12,774 nt of DNA. It comes from Verrucomicrobiota bacterium. GTDB taxonomy: Bacteria; Verrucomicrobiota; Verrucomicrobiia; Opitutales; UBA2995. Made by a program: the position numbers and the translations under genes. Positions 6,690 to 12,774 of this stretch are shown piece after piece. Where the stretch lies: contig JAPUIL010000125.1 of assembly GCA_027297085.1 (NCBI GenBank), forward strand, positions 1 to 12,774. Reading direction: 5' to 3'. The notes beneath the pieces are model-generated. The model saw nothing but the letters and a program-made list of their open reading frames with translations, did no database searches and had not been told where the DNA came from. Every line of letters begins with the position of its first letter. The stretch's first letter is position 1.

Positions 6690-8084
6690 ATGAGAATAAA
6701 ATCCCTGCACAGTGGTCGTCGCAACTTTCTAAAAGCAGCAGGTCTCGGCGGTCTCAGCCTGGCCGGTATGACTTCGTGCTCGATCGAAGACCAGATCGCC
6801 TATGCCACACAACACGTGAACCGAAACTCCTCTCCGTCCAAATTGAAGATCACCGATATGCGGATCGCGGAAATTTCCGGAGTAGTTTTCCGAACACCCA
6901 TTGTTCGGATCTATACCAACCAGGGCATTGTAGGTCATGGGGATGTGCGTGACGGTTCCGCCAAAGAATACGCGCTCTTTCTTAAAGCCCGATTGCTCGG
7001 CGAAAATCCCTGTAACGTGGAACGCTTGTTTAAAAAAGTGAGCCAGTTCGGCAGCCATGCTCGTCAGGGTGGAGGCGTGTCCGGAGTTGAAATGGCACTC
7101 TGGGATATCGTGGGCAAGGCCTATGGAGTACCCGTATATCAATTACTGGGTGGTAAGTACCGGGACAAAGTTCGGGTTTATTGCGATACAACTACATCGC
7201 CTGATCCACACGAATATGCACGACGGATGCAGGAAAGAATCGATATGGGCTACACCGCTCTAAAGATGGATATCGGAATTGGTCTCATAAAAGATGTGCC
7301 TGGCGCCCTCATAAATTCGCCCTATGGCGACAATACACCTTGGGAATCCGAATATCGGGACTACCGAATGACGAAGCATCCTTTCACCCGGACGCAAATC
7401 ACCGAGAAGGGCATGGATAAACTTATGGAATTTCTCGATGTGATGCGCTCAAAGATCGGATACGAGATACCTATGGGCACCGACCACTGGGGACACTTCG
7501 GAGTGAACGAAGCCATCAAGATCGCCAAGGCAACCGAGCCCTACACGCTGGCATACATTGAAGATATTATTCCCTGGCAGGAAACGGACCAATGGAAAGA
7601 AATCACCCAATCCACCTCTACTCCCACTCAAACCGGTGAGGATATTTACATGTTGGAAAACGGTTTTCAGGAGTTAATCGATACTCATGCGGTTGATATT
7701 GTGCACCCGGACCCGAATACGGCGGGCGGAATTCTTGAGACCAAGAAAATTGGTGACTACGCCTCCAAACACGGCATCGGTTTCATGCTTCACCACGCTG
7801 CCAGTCCGGTATCATTCATGGGTTGTGTGCATAGCGCAGCCGCCACCGAAAATTTTATGTGGCTGGAACATCACGCCGTCGATAAACCCAAATGGGAAGA
7901 CTTGGTAACCGGTGTGGAAAAACCGATCGTGCAGAATGGTTATGTAAATGTACCGGACACCCCGGGTCTCGGAGTCGAACTCAACGAAGAAGTTGTCAAA
8001 GAATACCTGGTAGAAGGCGAAAAGCTATTCGCTCCTACTCCGGAATGGGACGAAATCCGCGCATGGGATCGGCTATGGAGCTGA
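6690..8084 (+). CDS. Tat-signal (possibly lipoprotein) enolase-superfamily dehydratase
   Basis: 464 residues from the ATG at 6690. The leader MRIKSLHSGRRNFLKAAG, then a hydrophobic run ending GMTSC, is a Tat signal with a borderline lipobox (C30), so the protein may be a lipoprotein. The barrel has the full ladder: K192-x-D194 (LKMDIG), D265 (TDHWG), E291 (YIEDI), E317 (TGEDIY), D341 (HPDPNTAGG) and H368 or H369 (LHHAASP). About 50 extra residues (195-245) sit between the Lys motif and the first metal ligand, as in mannonate-dehydratase-like branches. Metal ligands are spaced 26 and 26 residues apart, as in its paralogues. A sugar-acid dehydratase is the best reading; the substrate is unknown. 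The frame is open to a TTG at 6615, preceded by the best SD in the area, and to an ATG at 6645, so the leader could be longer. It overlaps the next gene by 10 bases. Confidence 0.85.
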   Translation: MRIKSLHSGRRNFLKAAGLGGLSLAGMTSCSIEDQIAYATQHVNRNSSPSKLKITDMRIAEISGVVFRTPIVRIYTNQGIVGHGDVRDGSAKEYALFLKARLLGENPCNVERLFKKVSQFGSHARQGGGVSGVEMALWDIVGKAYGVPVYQLLGGKYRDKVRVYCDTTTSPDPHEYARRMQERIDMGYTALKMDIGIGLIKDVPGALINSPYGDNTPWESEYRDYRMTKHPFTRTQITEKGMDKLMEFLDVMRSKIGYEIPMGTDHWGHFGVNEAIKIAKATEPYTLAYIEDIIPWQETDQWKEITQSTSTPTQTGEDIYMLENGFQELIDTHAVDIVHPDPNTAGGILETKKIGDYASKHGIGFMLHHAASPVSFMGCVHSAAATENFMWLEHHAVDKPKWEDLVTGVEKPIVQNGYVNVPDTPGLGVELNEEVVKEYLVEGEKLFAPTPEWDEIRAWDRLWS

Positions 8085-9529
8085 GGTTTTCAAATCAAAT
8101 GCTCGATTGTCGATTTTGGATGGTGCTGGGTGCACTATTTTTGCTTCCGCTTCTCGTACAAGCCGATCGTAGCGGCGAGGAAGTTTACAATCTTTATTGC
8201 ATGCAGTGCCACGGTCCGAATATGGAAGGCGGACAGGCTGCGAGTTTTATAGACGGAGTTTGGAATTATGGTTCCGGGATTGGCCAACACAGACGAAATA
8301 TTGCATTTGGTATCATAGGCACACAAATGGTCGCTTGGGACAAAGTGCTAACCGATCCCGAAATTGATGCGGTGCTGGAATACATTCTAGAAGCTGAAGC
8401 AAATTTGAAGGTCCAACCTCCGCCTCCGCCCACTCACTTTGAAACGGAAGACTATCGGCTGAATATTGAAATCCTCGCGGAAGGACTCCAGCAGCCATGG
8501 GGAATCACTTTTTTAGACAAACGCACAGCGATTTTTACAGAATTCGATGGCAAGCTACGTTTACTGGTCGACAACAAAGTCGTCGACCAACCGATCTCCG
8601 GAACACCGGCAGCCTTGCGCCGACCTAGCGGAAACAAAATGGGATTCATGGACATCGCCGCTGATCCAAATTACACAGAAAACGGATGGATATACTTAAC
8701 CTATGCGCACGAAGCAGAACATCCAGTGCAAGGGGAGCCCTTCAATCGATCCGCTTTGCGAGTTGTTCGTGGTCGAATAAGAAACGGCTCCTGGGTAGAT
8801 GAGGAGATCATATACTCTACCGCTCCGAAACACTACCTGCTCAACACAGGCCACATCGGCTCGCGTCTACTATTTGATCGTGAGGGTTATCTCTATTTCA
8901 GTACGGGAGACCGGGACGAAATGATGGTGGCTCAAGACCTAAATGTTCCCTACGGTAAAATTCACAGAATCTATCCGGATGGTTCCGTTCCCGAGTCCAA
9001 TCCCTTTTTCGCTATGGGCAAAGTGGGCGCTTTACCGACAATCTACGCCTATGGGTCCCGCAATGCGCAGGGCCTGGCAATGCACCCGGTGACGGGTGAC
9101 ATTTGGTCCACAGAACACGGTCAGATGGGCGGGGACGAGCTAAATAAAATCGAACCCGGCGTTAACCTGGGCTGGCCGGTTATCACCCTCGGACTGGACC
9201 GCGACAATACCCCTCTAACACCCTACAAGGAATGGCCTGGTATGGTTCAGCCTAAGCATTATTGGACACCCTCGCCCGCAATTGGTGCGATCGAATTTTG
9301 CACGAGTCCACTATTTCCCAAATGGGAAAACAACCTTCTGGTTGCAGCCTTAAAACACAAAAACATCCGCCGGCTTGTCCTGGAAGGAGATAAAGTAGTT
9401 AAAGAGGAATTTATCCTTCGTGATTGCGGACGTATTCGCGACATCTCTACAGGCCCTGATGGTTCTATTTATGTGCTAGTTGACCTAAGAGGATTTATCC
9501 TGCGACTGACTCCCGACACCTTACCATAA
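8075..9529 (+). CDS. Cytochrome c-PQQ sugar dehydrogenase fusion (glucose/sorbosone dehydrogenase family)
   Basis: 484 residues from the ATG at 8075; M9 (8099) is an equally good start and avoids overlap with the upstream gene. Residues 10-30 (FWMVLGALFLLPLLVQA) form a Sec signal peptide. A small cytochrome c domain follows with haem motif CMQCH (42-46) and probable axial M85 (GTQMVAW). A proline linker (115-119) leads to a beta-propeller of the aldose sugar dehydrogenase type: GITFLD, MGFMDIAADPNY, probable catalytic H260 (TGHIGSRLLF), STGDRDE, AYGSRNAQGLA, TEHGQMGGDELN. Known: these soluble PQQ enzymes oxidise aldoses to lactones in the periplasm; the attached haem would pass electrons onward. 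The 10-bp overlap with the dehydratase gene suggests coupled production, and the chemistry links up: lactone to aldonate to dehydration. PQQ synthesis genes are not in the window. Confidence 0.88.
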   Translation: MELRFSNQMLDCRFWMVLGALFLLPLLVQADRSGEEVYNLYCMQCHGPNMEGGQAASFIDGVWNYGSGIGQHRRNIAFGIIGTQMVAWDKVLTDPEIDAVLEYILEAEANLKVQPPPPPTHFETEDYRLNIEILAEGLQQPWGITFLDKRTAIFTEFDGKLRLLVDNKVVDQPISGTPAALRRPSGNKMGFMDIAADPNYTENGWIYLTYAHEAEHPVQGEPFNRSALRVVRGRIRNGSWVDEEIIYSTAPKHYLLNTGHIGSRLLFDREGYLYFSTGDRDEMMVAQDLNVPYGKIHRIYPDGSVPESNPFFAMGKVGALPTIYAYGSRNAQGLAMHPVTGDIWSTEHGQMGGDELNKIEPGVNLGWPVITLGLDRDNTPLTPYKEWPGMVQPKHYWTPSPAIGAIEFCTSPLFPKWENNLLVAALKHKNIRRLVLEGDKVVKEEFILRDCGRIRDISTGPDGSIYVLVDLRGFILRLTPDTLP

Positions 9530-9736
9530 TGAAAGCATACATCAATTTCCGGTCTGAATCTTGCATGGAGACAAAATACTTTCGCAAAAATGTAGGCCAG
9601 ATTTTTGTGAGCATTCGTAGTATACTAAATTTCGACAACGATCACAATTATGATAACGATTTTCTCCGCCTTCCATCTTCAAACATCTGGCATTCAATCT
9701 GAACCCTTGAACCACAAAACCTTGAACCCTTAATCC
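9530..9736 (+). promoter_or_regulatory. Spacer upstream of the third Tat dehydratase, with small palindromes
   Basis: No gene is seen. TAGTATACTA at 9619-9628 is a perfect 10-bp palindrome containing a TATACT -10-like box. ATCACAATTATGAT at 9641-9654 is a near-palindrome with two mismatched positions, operator-like in size. A short repeat of the type CTTGAACCC appears twice just before the start codon (9701-9713, 9720-9731). Together these suggest that the downstream gene may have its own promoter and regulator site, but no -35 box at good spacing is clear. Confidence 0.35.
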
Positions 9737-10978
9737 ATGAAACTTCAATCACGTCGTTCCTTCCTTACTTCCCTGGCCGGTATTAGCACCGCAACCTGGT
9801 TTGCCACCTACGCACGTTTGAGCGCAGCCGAAAGTGGAAAGGTCAAAATCACTGACATCAAAACCATGCTTCTGAATGGTCCTCGCACTTATACCCTGGT
9901 AAAGGTGGAAACGGACGCAGGGATATTCGGCATAGCAGAGGCTTATGGTTCGCCGGGGCTGGGAATAGTGGATGCTATTCACGGCGTCAAAGAATTGTTG
10001 ATTGGCAAAGATCCTTTGCAAATCGACCGGCTTTACACCGGTTACCGCTACACAGACGGCAGCGCCCATCACCAGCAGCGCGCCATGAGCGGTATCGAAA
10101 TGGCACTTTGGGATTTAGCAGGAAAGTTGTTAAACGTTCCAACTTCAACATTACTGGGTGGCCGGTTCCGCGACCGAGTAAGACTTTATGATCACGCCCA
10201 CCCTTCAGACTTTCTGGACAAAAAGGCCTGTCGCGATTGGGCGGACGAAGTGATGGAAAACCCGAATGGCATAAACTGTCACAAATTTGGCCCTTTCCGC
10301 ACCAGCCCGGAAGAAGATTTTGGAAAAGATCCCTCAAACCGGCTACTTTCAAGCAAAGAACTTCGAAATCTTCGGAAAGGTTTTGAAAACGCCAGAGAAG
10401 CGCTCGGGTGGGACCACGACATCATGATCGGTTGTCATTGGGAATTTGACCTACGTTCGGCAATCGACCTGGCTGAACTGCTGGCAGACATCAAACCACT
10501 CTGGTTGGAAGATCCACTGCCCGTCCCCTACTCGGAAAGCTGGAAACGACTGACCGAATCTTCGCCGGTTCCAATTTGCACCGGAGAAAACTGGATGCGC
10601 CGGTCGGAGGCCCTGCCTTTCGTAATCAATTCAGCCATCGATATCTTACATCCCGACCTTCGAAATTCCGGTGGTTTCCTGGAAAGTAAACGCATGGCAG
10701 ACCTGGCCGATCTCTATTTCTTACCCATGGCCAACCACAACACCGGCAGCATCGTCAATGGTATGGCCTCTGTTCAATGGGCATCATCCATTCGCGATTA
10801 CCTGGCTTGTGAAACGGTGTTCTTTAACGGAGGCTGGATGGACGATGTCATTGTTCACAATGAACCTCTATCCAAGAACGGCTTTGTTGAGCTTACCGAT
10901 AAACCCGGCCTCGGCATAGAGCTCGATCCCGATGTGGTGAAGGCGCATCTGGTGCCAGGCGAAACCTGGTGGGGTTGA
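9737..10978 (+). CDS. Tat-exported enolase-superfamily protein with Asp-to-Gly change at the first metal ligand
   Basis: 413 residues. MKLQSRRSFLTSLAG and a short hydrophobic stretch ending about residue 31 (LSAAES) are a clear Tat signal. The mandelate racemase-type fold is complete, ending in TDKPGLGIELDPDVVKAHL. E258 (WLEDP), E284 (CTGENW), D307 (HPDLRNSGG) and H334 (MANHNTGS) are all present. The first ligand, always 26 residues before the second in its paralogues (D232 in the 3675-4967 protein), is here G232 in MIGCHWEF. The codon is GGT, one transition from the Asp codon GAT. C233 or H234 might replace it, or metal binding may be altered. WLEDP and the HPD segment place it nearer the 6690-8084 protein and mannonate/galactonate-type dehydratases than the others. 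It is 207 bp downstream of the PQQ dehydrogenase gene. Function as a sugar-acid dehydratase is likely only if metal binding survives. Confidence 0.85.
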   Translation: MKLQSRRSFLTSLAGISTATWFATYARLSAAESGKVKITDIKTMLLNGPRTYTLVKVETDAGIFGIAEAYGSPGLGIVDAIHGVKELLIGKDPLQIDRLYTGYRYTDGSAHHQQRAMSGIEMALWDLAGKLLNVPTSTLLGGRFRDRVRLYDHAHPSDFLDKKACRDWADEVMENPNGINCHKFGPFRTSPEEDFGKDPSNRLLSSKELRNLRKGFENAREALGWDHDIMIGCHWEFDLRSAIDLAELLADIKPLWLEDPLPVPYSESWKRLTESSPVPICTGENWMRRSEALPFVINSAIDILHPDLRNSGGFLESKRMADLADLYFLPMANHNTGSIVNGMASVQWASSIRDYLACETVFFNGGWMDDVIVHNEPLSKNGFVELTDKPGLGIELDPDVVKAHLVPGETWWG

Positions 10979-11019
10979 GTTGCTAGACTCAATTACCACT
11001 TGCCTCGTTCGGCGACCAA

Positions 11020-11077
11020 GCCCTACCATATTGAGGATTAAACACGGAAATGGTAGGGCGGTTTTGCCAAAACCGCC
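11020..11077. repeat. Overlapping inverted repeats downstream of the dehydratase gene (REP-like)
   Basis: GCCCTACCAT at 11020-11029 is the exact inverse of ATGGTAGGGC at 11050-11059. The right arm overlaps a second, tighter hairpin: GGCGGTTTT (11057-11065) with AAAACCGCC (11069-11077) around a 3-base loop. The two stems cannot form together. No T-run follows on either strand, so it is not a standard terminator; palindromes of this GGCGGTTT..AAACCGCC type look like a dispersed extragenic repeat. CTAGACT occurs on both sides (10983-10989 and 11081-11087), like a short target duplication. Confidence 0.6.
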
Positions 11078-11151
11078 GCTCTAGACTATTCGAAATCAGC
11101 AGAGTTACCGTTTAGAATGAGTTGCAATAATGCGTGATCCATAAGTTGGGA

Positions 11152-11179
11152 TTTACTCCTCAAGCCCGGATATTATAAA
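11152..11179 (+). promoter_or_regulatory. Candidate promoter of the NRPS gene
   Basis: TTTACT (11152-11157), a 16-base spacer and TATAAA (11174-11179) lie in the AT-rich leader 35 bases before the NRPS start codon. TAAGG at 11197-11201 is a weak, rather distant ribosome binding site. The boxes match sigma-70 consensus only partly. Confidence 0.3.
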
Positions 11180-11213
11180 TAGTTTAAAATTATTAGTAAG
11201 GTAATCATTTTAA

Positions 11214-12774
11214 ATGCGTAAGGAAACGGATCACAAAGAGAATTTCAAACGACAGTCGGAGAGAGCAAACAGCGAGATACTTTCTTTCGCGCAGCAACGT
11301 CTCTGGTTTCTTGATAAGTTGATGGGACCCAACCCTGTCTACAACATCGGTCGACAACTGAAGTTGGTCGGTGATTTAGACAAGGAAGCATTGCGCCGGA
11401 GCATGAACGAGATTGTGCGTCGCCACAACGTATTGAGGTCGAGTTTCCGCGAAGAGATGGGAGAACCGATCCAGCTAATAAATGACCACCTGACAATAGA
11501 GCTGCCGGTGGTAAGCCTGGAGGAACTTAAGGAAGATAAGCGGAAGTTGGAGGCAATTCGACTGGAGAAAGAAGAAGCTGAGAGACCGTTCGACCTGGGA
11601 AATGGTCCGCTGATACGTGCAATGCTCGTGCGCATGGAACCGCAACACCACCTTCTGAACATTACAATTCATCACATCGTTTTTGATGGCTGGTCCATTG
11701 ATGTATTCAACCGAGAACTTTCTATTCTCTATTCTACCTATCGGAAAAATGCGGTTTCACCACTAGAGGTATTGACGATGCAGTACCCCGAGTATGCAGT
11801 TCGCCAACGCGAATGGTTGCAGGGAGAGGCGTTGGAAAAGGAAATGAGTTATTGGAGGAGACAGCTGGCGAATCTCCCTGTGATTGATCTTCCTACCGAC
11901 CATCCACGGCCGAAAATGCCAAGTTTCAAAGGCAGTAACCTAAACATGCCCCTCACCTCAGACTTGACTGAGCAATTGGAGGTTTTGGGGCGGAAGAACA
12001 AAGCAACCAATTACATGGTCCTGCTTTCGGCCTTCATGGTTTTGCTCCACCGTTACACGAGTCAGAATGAAATTGTAGTGGGCAGCCCTATAGCAGGGAG
12101 GACGCGTGTGGAGCTCGAGCAGATGATCGGATTTTTTGTCAACACGCTGATTCTGCGAACGGACCTGTCGGGGGATCCACCTTTCGACGAATTGCTGGCG
12201 CGAGTGGTTGATGTTTCATTGAATGCGTTTACCAATCAACAGGTTCCGTTTGAAAAACTTGTCGAGGAACTACAGCCCGAGCGTGAATTGAACCGTAACC
12301 CACTTATCCAGATCATGTTCGCCTTTCAGAACGCAAAGGATGATGGATTGAAATTGGACTCGTTGGATGTAGAAGAGCTACCAAGGGAGGAAGGCACGTC
12401 CAAGTTTGATCTGACCCTGTTAGCTCGAAAGCAGGATGGAATGCTTGAAATTAAAGCAAACTACGCCACAGACCTGTTCAATAAAAGTACGATAGAACGG
12501 ATGCTCGGTCATTACGGGAAATTACTGGAAGGGATCGCCGACGATCCGGGCAAGACCATTTCCAAGTTACCAATTCTGACGGAATCTGAAGAACGACGCA
12601 TGTTGGTGGGATGGAACAATACAGAAAAAGCATATCCAAAGGACCTGTGCGCACACCACCTTTTCGAGAACCAGGCGAAAAGGACTCCAGACAAAGTGGC
12701 TCTTGTATTCGATGGACAAACCATGACCTATGCAGAGTTGGATGAAAAAGCTAACCAAATAGCAAATCATCTTT
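11214..12774 (+). CDS. Non-ribosomal peptide synthetase, N-terminal part (condensation domain plus start of adenylation domain), runs off the window
   Basis: The frame stays open from the ATG at 11214 to the window end (520 codons), so this is the 5' part of a longer gene. Residues about 22-450 form a complete condensation domain: LSFAQQRLWFLDKL, catalytic HHIVFDG (153-159), YWRRQL, VGSPIAGR, IGFFVNTLILRTDL, and VPFEKLVEEL with NRNPLIQIMF. The linker PILTESEERRMLVGWNNTE then leads into an adenylation domain, recognised by LFENQAKRTPDKVALVF and MTYAELDEKANQIANHL. Its specificity residues are beyond the edge. The signature segments look like ordinary L-to-L condensation domains, although a protein beginning with a C domain may be either a lipid-initiated first module or a later subunit. 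No signal peptide is present, so it is cytoplasmic. The context before it (sugar-acid enzymes) does not suggest a link. Confidence 0.92.
   Translation, partial: MRKETDHKENFKRQSERANSEILSFAQQRLWFLDKLMGPNPVYNIGRQLKLVGDLDKEALRRSMNEIVRRHNVLRSSFREEMGEPIQLINDHLTIELPVVSLEELKEDKRKLEAIRLEKEEAERPFDLGNGPLIRAMLVRMEPQHHLLNITIHHIVFDGWSIDVFNRELSILYSTYRKNAVSPLEVLTMQYPEYAVRQREWLQGEALEKEMSYWRRQLANLPVIDLPTDHPRPKMPSFKGSNLNMPLTSDLTEQLEVLGRKNKATNYMVLLSAFMVLLHRYTSQNEIVVGSPIAGRTRVELEQMIGFFVNTLILRTDLSGDPPFDELLARVVDVSLNAFTNQQVPFEKLVEELQPERELNRNPLIQIMFAFQNAKDDGLKLDSLDVEELPREEGTSKFDLTLLARKQDGMLEIKANYATDLFNKSTIERMLGHYGKLLEGIADDPGKTISKLPILTESEERRMLVGWNNTEKAYPKDLCAHHLFENQAKRTPDKVALVFDGQTMTYAELDEKANQIANHL

Noticed and set aside
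7892..8074. Upstream extension of the cytochrome c-PQQ dehydrogenase frame
   Set aside because: It lies wholly within the dehydratase gene and precedes the signal peptide; the Arg/Cys/Gly-rich translation is typical of a shadow frame.
9542..9748. Minus-strand reading frame with GLRVQGFVVQGFRL-like start
   Set aside because: It is produced by the short TTGAACC-type repeat in the spacer and has no family resemblance or ribosome binding site.
11057..11077. Hairpin as intrinsic terminator of the 9737-10978 gene
   Set aside because: The stem is good but no T-run follows on the plus strand, so a dispersed palindrome explains it better.

Overview
The window looks like a bacterial carbohydrate-catabolism locus from a Gram-negative bacterium. 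Support for this is the number of twin-arginine (Tat) and Sec signal peptides, a soluble c-type cytochrome fused to a PQQ-type dehydrogenase, weak or absent Shine-Dalgarno sequences and a roughly balanced base composition. The mix of enolase-superfamily enzymes, the exported SelA-like protein and the dispersed palindromes would suit Verrucomicrobiota (Opitutae-like) and, less well, Planctomycetota or Bacteroidota. This assignment is inference; no marker gene is present.

Left part (1-6485), all on the minus strand. In transcription order it holds an enolase-superfamily protein that seems to have lost key active-site residues (5304-6485), a spacer filled by a repeat element (4983-5304), a Tat-exported galactonate-dehydratase-like enzyme (3675-4967), an exported amidohydrolase/deacetylase (2381-3667) closed by a good intrinsic terminator (2346-2366), an exported RidA-family enamine/imine deaminase (1529-2119), and a Tat-exported SelA-like PLP enzyme (77-1297). 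Deacetylase, PLP ammonia-lyase and RidA fit a route that deacylates and deaminates an amino-sugar acid, apparently in the periplasm.

Middle part (6486-10978), plus strand, divergent from the left part. It holds a Tat-signal enolase-superfamily dehydratase, possibly a lipoprotein (6690-8084), overlapped by a cytochrome c-PQQ sugar dehydrogenase fusion (8075-9529), then a third Tat-exported enolase-superfamily protein (9737-10978) in which the first metal-ligand Asp is Gly. A sugar oxidase beside sugar-acid dehydratases fits a non-phosphorylative route: aldose to lactone to aldonate to 2-keto-3-deoxyaldonate. No aldolase, transporter or regulator lies in the window.

Right part (10979-12774). 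A spacer with overlapping inverted repeats (11020-11077) and an AT-rich leader precedes the first 520 codons of a non-ribosomal peptide synthetase, with a full condensation domain and the beginning of an adenylation domain, cut by the window edge. It has no evident link to the sugar genes and probably starts a separate biosynthetic locus.

The most notable points are the four enolase-superfamily paralogues in one locus, two of them with altered metal sites; the apparently exported deacetylase/PLP-lyase/RidA set; and a repeat family whose hairpin shows paired base changes between two loci.
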